In this document: positions 37,785 to 45,878 of the stretch, piece by piece | Numbering within the stretch: the first letter of the stretch is position 1 | How the letters are laid out: each line of letters opens with the position of its first letter | Source of the DNA: DATFYM01 sp035315065 | GTDB taxonomy: Bacteria; Acidobacteriota; Terriglobia; UBA7540 | Direction of reading: 5' to 3' | NCBI GenBank assembly: GCA_035315065.1 | Contig: DATFYM010000212.1 | Coordinates: 1 to 64,000, forward strand | DNA length: 64,000 nucleotides | The notes under the pieces: generated by a model | Seen by the model: the letters and a program-made list of their open reading frames with translations, nothing else | Told to the model about the DNA's origin: nothing | Database searches by the model: none | Made by a program: the position numbers and the translations under genes

Positions 37785-37820
37785 CCCAGTTTTCAGTTCT
37801 CAGTTCTCAGTTTTCAGTTA
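37785..37820. repeat. CAGTTTT/CAGTTCT heptamer arm
   Basis: CAGTTTT CAGTTCT CAGTTCT CAGTTTT CAG, directly after the M24 peptidase stop. Single arm; the complementary arm is not nearby. Same family at 43256 and 50637. Confidence 0.85.
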
Positions 37821-38086
37821 CCGAGCCGACGATGAGTCTTAGGACCTCAGGCCGTGGGTTCGGACGCACAAAAGTGAGTATAGGGGTTCGCGGGGCGCCG
37901 ATAGTAAAGGAAGGGACTTCACTCGTATATAATCATATGGTAGGCTTGCTTCGTAGCCCTGGTGGCCAAGGCGGAATCGAATGTGCGGCCCTGACTTAAT
38001 AAACGAGACCACGGATTTGATTGAAAACAAACAAGGTCGAATCGCAGAGGTCCGTACGGTTAGGCGGACAACGGCGGGAGTAAGGC
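37821..38086. other. Intergenic region without recognised gene
   Basis: Nothing codes here that I can support. A TATAAT (37928-37933) occurs without a -35 partner, and a copy of the short motif GTCCGTACGGT (38050-38060), also found near 32750 as ATCCGTACGGT, lies before the START-like gene. GAAAACAAACAAGG near 38023 resembles the core of the array at 38615. Confidence 0.4.
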
Positions 38087-38653
38087 GTGAGTGAATTCGT
38101 TGCCAGGTCGGCGGAGTTTTCCGGCGGGTTCGCCGTCGCGGGCCCGGTGGACCAGGTGTTCGAGCTGTTTTCGCCACTGGGCGAGAAATTGTGGGTGCCA
38201 CAGTGGAATCCTGAACTTCTCCACCCTCCCGGCGTCTCCTGGGAGCGGGGACTCATCTTCCGCACCCAAGAAGAAAAAGGAGAAGCTATTTGGGTGGTCA
38301 CGGCACTTGAGCGGGAGGCCCACGAGGTGGAGTACCACCGCGTGGAGTCCGGGCGTTACGTCGCGCGCGTCACGGTGGCGTGCAAGGCGGAGACTGAGGG
38401 ACAGACTCAGGTCGGTGCGACGTACGTTTTCGTTGGCCTGTCTCCTGAGGGTAACGTCGACATCGCGATCATGACCAGAGAGTCGTATGTTGAGAAGATG
38501 AAGCGTTGGGAGCGGTGGATCAGCGAATCCTTTGCTCGCAACAGGACGGTCGGTACGGTAGCGGGCGTCGGACAACGCCATGGGCTGGGCCTTGGAGCCC
38601 GCGGGACTCCGCGTGGAGTGCCATCCCAACCGCCAGTAGGCAGAAAGCAGTAG
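38087..38653 (+). CDS. SRPBCC/START-like domain protein
   Basis: GTG 38087 follows GGGAG. Of its 188 residues about 140 form a helix-grip fold typical of SRPBCC proteins: FAVAGPVDQVFELFSPLGEKLWVPQWNPELLHPPG, FRTQEEKGEAIWVVTALEREAHEVEYHRV and TYVFVGLSPEGN. These bind small hydrophobic ligands. The last about 35 residues (GARGTPRGVPSQPPVGRKQ) are translated repeat sequence, and the stop TAG comes from a GCAGTAGGC heptamer, so the natural C-terminus has been overwritten. Confidence 0.7.
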   Translation: MSEFVARSAEFSGGFAVAGPVDQVFELFSPLGEKLWVPQWNPELLHPPGVSWERGLIFRTQEEKGEAIWVVTALEREAHEVEYHRVESGRYVARVTVACKAETEGQTQVGATYVFVGLSPEGNVDIAIMTRESYVEKMKRWERWISESFARNRTVGTVAGVGQRHGLGLGARGTPRGVPSQPPVGRKQ

Positions 38654-39448
38654 GCAGAAGGCAGAAAGGTAGGCCTAGTCAAGAGTGCCATCCCAACCGT
38701 TAGTTGCAGAAAGCGTAGGCAGAAAGCGGTAGGCAGAAAGCGGTTGGCCAGAAGATCGAAAAGCGGGAACGAAGCCATTGACTTGTTGAAAACAAAGGAT
38801 CGTGCCCCGGGACCGAACCCATTACGAACCCATTTCGGAAAGGTTAGGATCTGGAGTGCCATCCCAATGGTAGTAGGGAGGAGAGTGAGGCAGAAGGCAG
38901 GCGTCTTTGCTTCGACCCTATAAATCCTGATTCTTGGTTGGTTGGAGAACACAGGCAAATGGTTTTGACAGGACCGAAGCCATTGAGTTGTTGAAAACAA
39001 AGGATGCGCCCCGGGACCGAACCCATTACGAACCCATTTTGAAAAGGCTAGGATCTGGAGTGCCATCCCAATGGCAGTAGGGAGGAGGGCGAGGGCAGAA
39101 GGCAGGCATCTTCGTGTTGAGCCTGTATCCTGATTCTTGGTTGGTTGGAGAACACAGGCAAATGGTTTTGACAGGACCGAAGCCATTGGCTTATTGAAAA
39201 CAAAGGATCGTGCCCCGGATCGAAGCCAATACGAACCCATTTCGGAGAGGTCACGAACAGGAATGCCATCCTAACGGCGGAGGGAAGGAAAGCAAGAGAG
39301 AAAGAATGCGTCTCCAAGCCAAGTCAGGAACGTAATCGGGTGAGAGAAAACAAAGTTACTAAGAATGGGTATTTGGTAGGAATGAACAACGGCGGATTCC
39401 TTTGATTCTGCGGAACAAAGCGGGGGAGTAATTGAAAACAAAGGATCG
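38615..39448. repeat. Tandem array of about 204-bp units
   Basis: The phrase GGAGTGCCATCCCAA recurs at about 38615, 38690, 38853, 39057 and (diverged) 39260. The last three are 204 and 203 bases apart; the 38690 unit lacks a central block. Each full unit holds CAGTAGG/GGCAGA heptamers, GATTCTTGGTTGGTTGGAG, ACCGAAGCCATTG, the core TTGAAAACAAAGGATCG (38786, 38991, 39194, plus one at 39432) and ACGAACCCATTT. A long minus-strand frame runs through it but has no protein-like features. Confidence 0.85.
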
Positions 39449-39572
39449 GCTGTTGGAAACAAACCGAAGAATCGAGCGCGAAGGGTACAGCCGGACGGCG
39501 CTCACGCCGGCGATCACGGTCTTTGAACCCTAATGTCGTTTATGAGGTTCTGTCAGTCAAACGGAGCAAAAT
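39449..39572. other. Spacer before SDR gene
   Basis: No gene or clear promoter seen. GGAG at 39560-39563 is the likely ribosome binding site of the SDR gene. Confidence 0.4.
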
Positions 39573-40316
39573 GTGTCACTTCAGAATCGAGTGGCCCTTG
39601 TCACAGGGGCTTCACGCGGCATCGGAAGGGAAATCGCGCTGACCTTGGGACGTGCCGGGGCGCGAATGGCATTGGCATACCGCACCGACCGGTACCGAAT
39701 CCACCGCGTTGCGCAAGAGCTTCAATCCCTCGGCCCCCAAGTGATGGCGGTCGCCACGGACGTCACTCGCCCGGAGAGGGTGAAGCAATTGGTGGAAGAG
39801 GTCGTCCAGCACTTCGGACGTTTGGACATCCTGGTAAACAACGTCGGGGAATTCCAGTGGAAAACGGTGATGGATTCGAGCGCAGAAGAGTGGCACGCCA
39901 TGCTAGCCTCGAACCTTTTTAGTGTCTTTTACACTTCGAAGCAGGCACTGCCCGTGATGCGCGCCCAGCGTTGGGGCCGGATCATTAATCTGGGCTCGGT
40001 GGGAGCCGAGCGGGCTTTCGGTCAGGCCAAGATTTCCGCCTACTCGGCTGCCAAGGCAGGAGTGGTGGCTTTCAGCCGGTCGCTGGCGCTGGAGGAGGCG
40101 CGCTACGGCATCACCGTCAACGTGGTGAACCCGGCCATTCTGGATAACAAGGACCTGACGCTGGAAGAGGCGAAGCGGATGAGCGACACGCGCTTTCCCG
40201 TCGGACGACCCGCCACTGCACAGGACGTGGCCGAGGCGGTGAAGTTCTTTGCTCAGGACGAATCCGGCTTCATCACCGGCCAGGCCCTGAGCGTGAGTGG
40301 CGGATGGATGTTGTGA
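39573..40316 (+). CDS. SDR-family oxidoreductase (3-oxoacyl-ACP reductase-like)
   Basis: The 247-residue classical SDR starts at GTG 39573, behind GGAG. It has the cofactor loop VALVTGASRGIGREIA, NNVGEF, the catalytic Ser in INLGSVGAE, Tyr/Lys in ISAYSAAKAGVVAFSRSLA, and FITGQALSVSGGWML at the end. FabG-like NADPH-dependent carbonyl reduction is the family role; the substrate is unknown. It stands alone, and a heptamer element begins five bases after its stop. Confidence 0.85.
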   Translation: MSLQNRVALVTGASRGIGREIALTLGRAGARMALAYRTDRYRIHRVAQELQSLGPQVMAVATDVTRPERVKQLVEEVVQHFGRLDILVNNVGEFQWKTVMDSSAEEWHAMLASNLFSVFYTSKQALPVMRAQRWGRIINLGSVGAERAFGQAKISAYSAAKAGVVAFSRSLALEEARYGITVNVVNPAILDNKDLTLEEAKRMSDTRFPVGRPATAQDVAEAVKFFAQDESGFITGQALSVSGGWML

Positions 40317-40321
40317 GAAGA

Positions 40322-40450
40322 ATTGCCGATTGCCGATTGTCGATTGACGATTGGAAAAGAGGCTTATTAACGGCGGTGGATGGCCTACTTGAGCGGCCGC
40401 GTGGCTTGCCTACTCCTCTCTTTCGATCGTCAATCGTCAATCTGCAGTTC
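40322..40450. repeat. ATTGCCG-type facing-arm element
   Basis: Left arm 40322-40353 (ATTGCCG, ATTGCCG, ATTGTCG, ATTGACG, ATTGG) faces right arm 40424-40450 (CAATCGT units). It has the same family and similar spacing as the element inside the GT39 gene. Confidence 0.9.
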
Positions 40451-40521
40451 TTGTTGTTGGCGGCAAGATCAAGATCCCCGATGGGGGCCGCCTCCGCTAG
40501 GCTACATAAGTCTAAGCGAAC

Positions 40522-41535
40522 TTGAAAACGACCAACCGCATCGCGATTGCAGTAGTTCTCCTCTTCGCCCTGGTGGGCATGGGGACAGTCGGATTTCATC
40601 TGATCGAGGGCTGGCCATGGTTCAAGTGCCTTTACGGTACCCTGATGACCGTGAGCACCATTGGCGCGGAACCCGAAAACCAGCTCTCCGACCGCGGCCG
40701 CGTTTTCAATGTTGTGGTGATGGTACTGGGCCTGGGCTTGGTCGGCTTCACCATTGGCTCCTTCACGCACGCGGTGATACAATTTGAACTAGGCTCGGTT
40801 TTTGGGCGCCGCCGGATGGAAAAAGAAATCGACAAACTGACCGACCATTTTATCATCTGCGGGGCCGGCCGCGTGGGACGGCGGGTGGCCACCGAGATCG
40901 CCGCACGCAAGATCCCGTTGGTCCTCATCGAGAAAGACCCGGAGCAAGCCCAGTGGGCGCAGCAGAACAACCTGCCTTTTATCATCGGCGACGCCTCTAG
41001 CGAGTCGGTGCTGCGACAAGCGCACATCGAGCGAGCGCGCGGCCTCGCCACCGCTGTAGCCTCCGACGCGGAGAACGTCTATGTCGTCCTTACAGCTCGC
41101 GGCCTGGCGCCTGACCTGCCGATTGTCGCCCGCGCCGGCGAGGAAGAAGCCCAGTCCAAGATGAGCAAGGCGGGAGCCACCGTAGTCGTATCCCCTTACT
41201 CTTACGCCGGCCAACGTATCGCGCGCGTCCTTACCCGCCCTCACGTGCAGCAGTTTATCGACCTCGCGTTTGCGCCCCTCGACGAGGGCGGCTTGGATCT
41301 ACAGATCGAAGAGGTCTTTGTCGCCGAGATGTCGAAATTGGAGAACTTGAGCCTTGCCCACCTTCGCGTGGGTTTTGGAATCATCGTCCTGGCAGTTCGG
41401 CGCAAAGCCGGCCGGCTCGACTTCAATCCCGAACCGGAAGAGACTGTCTCGGCAGGAGACTTTGTCGTGGCTATGGGGGACTCGCGGAAGATAAGAGAGT
41501 TCGCAGGTCTCGCCGGCCGAGAAGCCCGCGCCTAG
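40522..41535 (+). CDS. Two-helix potassium-channel-like protein with RCK (TrkA-N/C) domains
   Basis: A 337-residue protein: TM1 (about 5-28), a pore loop (about 34-50), TM2 (about 62-86), an RCK Rossmann domain (FIICGAGRVGRRVATEIA, VLIEKDPEQAQWAQ, FIIGDASSESVLRQA) and a TrkA-C domain. This is the layout of MthK/GsuK-type channels gated by cytoplasmic ligands. The pore reads TVSTIGAEPEN where TxTTVGYGD is expected, so the Gly-Tyr-Gly-Asp filter is replaced by Gly-Ala-Glu-Pro. Ion selectivity is therefore uncertain. The start (TTG 40522) lacks a good ribosome site. Confidence 0.8.
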   Translation: MKTTNRIAIAVVLLFALVGMGTVGFHLIEGWPWFKCLYGTLMTVSTIGAEPENQLSDRGRVFNVVVMVLGLGLVGFTIGSFTHAVIQFELGSVFGRRRMEKEIDKLTDHFIICGAGRVGRRVATEIAARKIPLVLIEKDPEQAQWAQQNNLPFIIGDASSESVLRQAHIERARGLATAVASDAENVYVVLTARGLAPDLPIVARAGEEEAQSKMSKAGATVVVSPYSYAGQRIARVLTRPHVQQFIDLAFAPLDEGGLDLQIEEVFVAEMSKLENLSLAHLRVGFGIIVLAVRRKAGRLDFNPEPEETVSAGDFVVAMGDSRKIREFAGLAGREARA

Positions 41536-41600
41536 AGACGGTCGTCCGTCTCCCGTCGCGAAGGACGTGGACAGCGGGTGCGAACAACGGGCGTTTCGCA

Positions 41601-43187
41601 ATGAAAATACTGACTGCGACTCAGATGCAGCGCATCGATCGCCTCACCACCGAGCGTTACGGCGTGCCCAGCCTGACGTTGATGGAAAACGCCGGCCGCA
41701 ACGTAGTCGAGTTCATGGCGCAGCATTTCGCGCCGCTGGCCAGGCACAAGATTACAGTCATCTGCGGGAAGGGAAACAACGGCGGTGACGGGATGGTGGT
41801 GGCGCGGATGCTTCGCGAGCGGGGTTGTGACCCGCGGGTGATCCTGCTCGCCCTTCCCGGCGCTTTGAAGGGCGACGCGGCCGTGAACTGCGAGCGCCTC
41901 GCTGCCTCCAGCACCCTTGAAACGGCGGAGAGCCCGGAAGCCTGGGACCGAGTGCGCCCGAGTCTGGCGGGTACGACGTTGGTGGTGGATGCCATCCTGG
42001 GAACGGGCTTGTCGAAGCCCCTGGAAGGCTTTCTCCTGCAAGTGGTGCGCGACCTGAATCGAGATCTGGCCGCGGCCAAGGTGGTGGCGGTGGACCTCCC
42101 GTCGGGGATCTCCGCTGATACCGGAGAATTGATGGGCGAGTTCGTTCGCGCCGACGCGTCGGTCACCTTCACGGCGCCCAAGGTAGCGCACGTGTTTCCT
42201 CCTGCCGGCCAGCAGGTCGGCAAATGGGAAGTGAGGCCGATCGGCACTCCACCCGAAGCGCTGGCGGGCGATCCTGAACTCAATCTCAACCTGACCACGC
42301 GTCAGGATCTCGCTTGGCTCCTTGAGCCGCGAAGAGCCGACGCGAACAAAGGGAACTTTGGCCACGTCCTGATCCTGGCAGGCTCGGTGGGCAAGACCGG
42401 CGCCGCTGCCATGGCCGCCAAGTCCGCTTTGCGGTCAGGGGCGGGCCTGGTGACGGTGGCCACTGCTGCGAGCGTGTTGCCGGTGGTCGCAGGACTGGGC
42501 ATGGAGTTCATGACCGAGCCTTTGCCGGAAACGGAAGCCGGAACCATCTCCCTGCGCGCACTCGACCAAGGCCCGCTAAGCAGACTGGACAGGCTGATCC
42601 AAGGCAAGACGGTGCTCGCGGTGGGGCCGGGAATTGGCGCCGCGCCGGAAACCGCCGAGCTAGTGCGAGCCGTGTTGCAACGGTACGACCTGCCGATCGT
42701 CCTCGACGCCGACGGACTTAACGCCTTCGCGGGCCGAGCCAGCATGCTTCGCTCCGGCGGCCGGACTCGCGTTCTCACGCCTCATCCGGGCGAGATGGCG
42801 CGGCTGACGGGCGAGACGACGGCGGATATTCAGGCTCACCGGCTGGAAGCGGCGCGGAGTTTCGCGACGACTCATCAGTTGCATCTGATTTTGAAAGGCT
42901 ATCGCACTCTGGCAGCCGGTCCGGACGGGGAAATCTGGGTGAATCCCACCGGCAACCCCGGGATGGCCACCGGCGGGACCGGCGATGTCCTCACGGGCCT
43001 GGTGGCAGGGCTTCTAGCGCAACACCCGCAACGTTCGGTAACCGAAGTCGCGGCCGCCGCAGTATACTTGCATGGTCTTGCCGGCGACCTTGCGGCACAG
43101 GAGTTCGGAGAGGTCGGGATGATTGCGGGCGATCTGGTGAACGCTCTTCCCAGGGCCTTCAAGAGTCTTGCCGATGCGGCCGCGTGA
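41601..43187 (+). CDS. nnr: Bifunctional NAD(P)H-hydrate epimerase / ADP-dependent dehydratase
   Basis: A 528-residue metabolite-repair enzyme. Residues 1 to about 215 are the YjeF_N epimerase (MQRIDRLTTERYGVPSLTLMENAGR, ICGKGNNGGDGMVVARML, VVDAILGTGL, VAVDLPSGISADTGE). Residues about 235-520 are the ribokinase-like dehydratase (GNFGHVLILAGSVGKTGAAAMAA, VGPGIGA, LTPHPGEMARLTG, GNPGMATGGTGDVLTGLVAG). It repairs hydrated NADH and NADPH. It is followed by tsaE, a frequent neighbour in bacteria. Confidence 0.94.
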   Translation: MKILTATQMQRIDRLTTERYGVPSLTLMENAGRNVVEFMAQHFAPLARHKITVICGKGNNGGDGMVVARMLRERGCDPRVILLALPGALKGDAAVNCERLAASSTLETAESPEAWDRVRPSLAGTTLVVDAILGTGLSKPLEGFLLQVVRDLNRDLAAAKVVAVDLPSGISADTGELMGEFVRADASVTFTAPKVAHVFPPAGQQVGKWEVRPIGTPPEALAGDPELNLNLTTRQDLAWLLEPRRADANKGNFGHVLILAGSVGKTGAAAMAAKSALRSGAGLVTVATAASVLPVVAGLGMEFMTEPLPETEAGTISLRALDQGPLSRLDRLIQGKTVLAVGPGIGAAPETAELVRAVLQRYDLPIVLDADGLNAFAGRASMLRSGGRTRVLTPHPGEMARLTGETTADIQAHRLEAARSFATTHQLHLILKGYRTLAAGPDGEIWVNPTGNPGMATGGTGDVLTGLVAGLLAQHPQRSVTEVAAAAVYLHGLAGDLAAQEFGEVGMIAGDLVNALPRAFKSLADAAA

Positions 43188-43291
43188 CAAGTGACGAGTG
43201 ACGACGACAAAATCTTCGCCGCGAGAGAAGAGCGCGGCACCTTATGCCGTGCGAGCGAAAACTGAGAACCGAAAACTGAGAACTACTGCTA
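43187..43291. repeat. GTGACGA and AACTGAG heptamer arms over the tsaE start
   Basis: GTGACAA GTGACGA GTGACGA (43185-43207) covers the nnr stop, and AAAACTG AGAACCG AAAACTG AGAACT (43258-43286) lies inside the 5' end of the tsaE frame. These arms belong to two different families and are not complementary to each other. Confidence 0.75.
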
Positions 43292-43767
43292 ACCGTGAAG
43301 GGCCGACTGCGAACTGCTACACCACCCACTCGCCGGAGGAGACTACCGAGCTGGGGCGAGAATTGGCGCCGGACCTGCGCCCGCCTTGCCTGGTGCTGCT
43401 GGAAGGCGAGTTGGGCAGCGGCAAGACGACGCTGGTGAAGGGGATTGTGGCCGGACTGGACGCCGGCTCCGAAGAAGAAGTGCACAGCCCGTCGTTCACA
43501 CTGGTCCACGAATACGGGCGGGATCGTCGGGTGTATCATGTGGACCTCTACCGCATCGAGGGCGGCGCGCGGGAGATCGGGACCCTGGGGCTGGAAGATC
43601 TGGTCGACCAGGAGGCTACAGTGCTGGTAGAATGGGGAGAGAAACTGGGTGATGTCGGCCTCGTGCCGCAAGTGAGAATTCGCTTGCAGCATCTTGGGGG
43701 AGACAACCGGCGCATTTCGGTCGAAGGGCTCCGCTCGCCGCAGCCGAGGACGCCGGCCCATCGATAG
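43198..43767 (+). CDS. tsaE: tRNA threonylcarbamoyladenosine biosynthesis ATPase TsaE
   Basis: Recognised by YTTHSPEETTELGRELAP, the P-loop LLEGELGSGKTTLVKGIV, SPSFTLVHEYGRDRRVYHVDLYRI and VLVEWGEKLG. TsaE hydrolyses ATP to recycle the TsaD/TsaB complex that makes t6A on tRNAs. The real family N-terminus begins near codon 40; the upstream codons are translated heptamer repeat (AKTENRKLRTTANREG). In-frame starts are GTG 43198 and GTG 43249, neither with a good ribosome site, so the repeat appears to have displaced the original start region. Confidence 0.88.
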   Translation: MTTTKSSPREKSAAPYAVRAKTENRKLRTTANREGPTANCYTTHSPEETTELGRELAPDLRPPCLVLLEGELGSGKTTLVKGIVAGLDAGSEEEVHSPSFTLVHEYGRDRRVYHVDLYRIEGGAREIGTLGLEDLVDQEATVLVEWGEKLGDVGLVPQVRIRLQHLGGDNRRISVEGLRSPQPRTPAHR

Positions 43768-43825
43768 GTGTCTTTGCTTTCTGCCTGCTGCGTTCAAAGG
43801 GAACCCGGCATGTGGGAAACTGGTC

Positions 43826-44368
43826 ATGAACAGAGAGGAATTACGGAAAGCACTCACCCGTTTAGGCGAATTGTTACGGGAAAGGCGCGTAACCGGTGAG
43901 ATTGCTGTGTTTGGCGGCGCGGCCATTGTGCTTGGCTTCGACTGGCGGGAAGGTACGGAAGATGTGGATGCCCTTATCACTAAAGGTCACGGTGAGGTGG
44001 TAAGGGCACAACAAGAAGTCGGGGAAGAATTGGGTCTCCCCTCTGATTGGCTGAATGAGCAAGCCACCAGTTATCTGGCTAAGCAACAAGACTTTGAGCT
44101 CTACAGAACCTACCCCAGTGAAGGACAATTCGGCTTGCGTGTCTGGCTGGCCAAACCGCAATACGTTTTGGCGATGAAGATTCTTGCGGCGCGGCGGTAC
44201 AAGGACGTGCAGGATATCATACCCCTCGCGCGCCACCTGAATCTCACCACTGCAGCGGACTTACGGAACTTGGTAAAACACTATTACCCCGAGGAAGAAA
44301 TTTCGCCTGAGCGGCTTGTCTTCCTTCGCGACCTGGTAGGAAAAATCAATGCGGCCCCACAGCCTTAA
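43826..44368 (+). CDS. DUF6036/MNT-like nucleotidyltransferase
   Basis: A 180-residue protein with a minimal nucleotidyltransferase pattern: EIAVFGGAAIVLGFDWREGTEDVDALI, in which Gly-Gly and the Asp pair (EDVDALI) form the metal site, then LAKPQYVLAMKILAARRYKDVQDIIPLARHL. Such proteins occur in toxin-antitoxin and abortive-infection modules (AbiEii/DUF6036 type). It overlaps the next gene by about 20 bases, and base composition looks more AT-rich than the neighbours, suggesting acquisition. Which partner is toxic cannot be told from sequence. Confidence 0.65.
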   Translation: MNREELRKALTRLGELLRERRVTGEIAVFGGAAIVLGFDWREGTEDVDALITKGHGEVVRAQQEVGEELGLPSDWLNEQATSYLAKQQDFELYRTYPSEGQFGLRVWLAKPQYVLAMKILAARRYKDVQDIIPLARHLNLTTAADLRNLVKHYYPEEEISPERLVFLRDLVGKINAAPQP

Positions 44369-44747
44369 GGAGGCGGTAGCCCGTATAGGTCAACAAGGCT
44401 TTTTCCGGCCTCTCAACGAGTTTCTTGATGAGTTTTATCTGGCTCAAGAACGCCAAGCCCTGATAAATGAAGAACCCGACCTTACCGGGGATGACTGGCA
44501 GGATTCCTATATTGGCGCTGTGGGGGAGCACTTGGCACGACGCTGGGGCTTGACGATACCACCGTGGGTAGATGATCCACGCCGTTTCTTGGGTAGCCCC
44601 TGTTTCGCCGATGACGCCCAATGGGCGAAACCGGTATTACTGCGTGACAGCCCTATTGCGTTTCGTCGTCGCTTGATTTTCACCGAAGCGGAACCATTAC
44701 GAAGGGCCCGCTTTCCGAAGGAGGCAGCAGAAGGCAGCAGGCAGTAG
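44349..44747 (+). CDS. Partner protein of the nucleotidyltransferase pair
   Basis: A 132-residue, probably helical protein: RIGQQGFFRPLNEFLDEFYLAQ, WQDSYIGAVGEHLARRWGLTIPPWVDDPRRFLGSPCF, PIAFRRRLIFTEAEPLRRARF. I do not know a named domain. It starts inside the upstream gene, so the two are translationally coupled, like toxin-antitoxin or defence pairs. The last residues (AAEGSRQ) and the TAG stop are repeat-derived (GGCAGCAGGCAGTAGGC), so its natural end was replaced. Confidence 0.6.
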   Translation: MRPHSLKEAVARIGQQGFFRPLNEFLDEFYLAQERQALINEEPDLTGDDWQDSYIGAVGEHLARRWGLTIPPWVDDPRRFLGSPCFADDAQWAKPVLLRDSPIAFRRRLIFTEAEPLRRARFPKEAAEGSRQ

Positions 44748-44823
44748 GCAGAAGACCGTAGGCAGAAGAGTGCCTTCGGTGAGAATCTACCGATGCCTAT
44801 TGCCTACTACGTTCCGCCTACTG
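44721..44823. repeat. GGCAGAA-type facing-arm element
   Basis: Left arm 44721-44769 (AGGCAGA/GGCAGTA units) faces right arm 44783-44823 (TGCCTAC / CGCCTAC units). It overlaps the end of the preceding gene and supplies its stop. Related heptamers occur in the 38615 array. Confidence 0.85.
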
Positions 44824-44842
44824 ATTTGAGAAGGGACACAAC

Positions 44843-45652
44843 ATGACAGACAGCACCGGGGTCCAGCGCTGGGCCCTGATCATCGGTTCATCCAGCGGGT
44901 TCGGAGAAGCCACCACCCGCGAGTTGGCTCGTGCCGGGCTCAACATCTTTGGCGTTCATTTTGACCGCCGTTCGGCCATGGAGCACGTCAATCAGATTAT
45001 CAGCGCCGTGAAAGCCGAGGGCCGAGACGTAGTGTTCTTCAACATCAACGCGGCCGACGCCGAAAAGCGCGTCGGGGCCCTGGACGGCATGCAGGAGCAC
45101 TGGCGGCTGTCAGGTGGGGATCACTTCGTCAAAGTTGTGCTGCATTCTGTGGCTTTTGGATCGCTCCTGCCTTATGTCTCGGAAGATTCGGCCGGTCAAC
45201 TGACCCAGCCACAAATGGAGATGACCCTGGATGTAATGGGAAGCAATATCGTCTACTGGGTGCAGGAACTGATGCGCCGCAAGATGATGCGCTCGGGGAG
45301 TCGCGTCTACGGCATGACCAGCGCAGGCGGTCATAGCGTGATCCCGAACTACGGCGCCGTCTCGGCCGCCAAGTCAGTGCTGGAGTCACATATCCGCCAA
45401 CTGGCCTACGAGCTGATGCCGCACGGCATCACCGCCAACGCCATCCAGGCCGGCGTCACCATCACGCCGGGATCGAGCAAGATTCCGGGTATCGACAAGC
45501 TGGCCGAGTTTGCCGGAATGCGGAATCCGGGTGGGCGCCTCACCACGCCGCAGGATGTGGCGCAAGCGATCGCCGTGCTGATGGACGATCGCACCCAGTG
45601 GATGACGGGCAACGTGATTCGCGTCGACGGAGGCGAAGATATCGTGACTTAG
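44843..45652 (+). CDS. FabI/FabL-like enoyl-ACP reductase (divergent SDR)
   Basis: The 269-residue SDR has ALIIGSSSGFGEATTREL at the cofactor site and the catalytic pair as Tyr-x6-Lys (NYGAVSAAKSVLESH), the spacing of enoyl-ACP reductases FabI/FabL rather than FabG. VYGMTSAGG and WMTGNVIRVDGGEDI follow. It would reduce enoyl-ACP in fatty acid synthesis with NAD(P)H. FabL-type is my best guess. GAAGGGA precedes the ATG. It is the last + strand gene before a run of - strand genes. Confidence 0.78.
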   Translation: MTDSTGVQRWALIIGSSSGFGEATTRELARAGLNIFGVHFDRRSAMEHVNQIISAVKAEGRDVVFFNINAADAEKRVGALDGMQEHWRLSGGDHFVKVVLHSVAFGSLLPYVSEDSAGQLTQPQMEMTLDVMGSNIVYWVQELMRRKMMRSGSRVYGMTSAGGHSVIPNYGAVSAAKSVLESHIRQLAYELMPHGITANAIQAGVTITPGSSKIPGIDKLAEFAGMRNPGGRLTTPQDVAQAIAVLMDDRTQWMTGNVIRVDGGEDIVT

Positions 45653-45752
45653 GGCGCAGTCTCTTTGGCGTAAGTCGACGACACCGAGGATCAGGGACCA
45701 ATGAGTATAACAAGCGGAATGATCGGGGGTCATGTCCTCCGGCTCGTGCTTT

Positions 45753-45780
45753 AGTTAACATAATATGTCTTATCGGACGT
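45753..45780. other. dif-like XerCD recombination site
   Basis: An 11-6-11 site: AGTTAACATAA (XerD-type half), TATGTC (centre), TTATCGGACGT (XerC-type half). Compared with the Bacillus subtilis dif sequence as I remember it, 22 of 28 positions agree. The site lies in the gap where the gene-strand pattern of the window switches, as expected at the replication terminus. Confidence 0.72.
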
Positions 45781-45787
45781 TGCGAAC

Positions 45788-45878
45788 AATTGACGATTTT
45801 CGATTGACGATTGGAAAAACCGGAGTGGCTTGCGTCTTCTCTTCAAATCGGCAATCGTCAATCTGGAATCGGCAATTC
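45788..45878. repeat. ATTGACG-type facing-arm element
   Basis: Left arm 45788-45813 and right arm 45845-45878 (AATCGGC, AATCGTC, AATCTGG, AATCGGC units). It ends exactly at the stop codon of the minus-strand aldo/keto reductase and begins eight bases after the dif-like site. Confidence 0.88.

Noticed and set aside
38407..39240. Minus-strand frame of 277 codons across the 204-bp array
   Set aside because: The peptide itself repeats with the DNA units (WVRNGFGPGA and so on) and extends over the START-like gene; it is a by-product of repetition.
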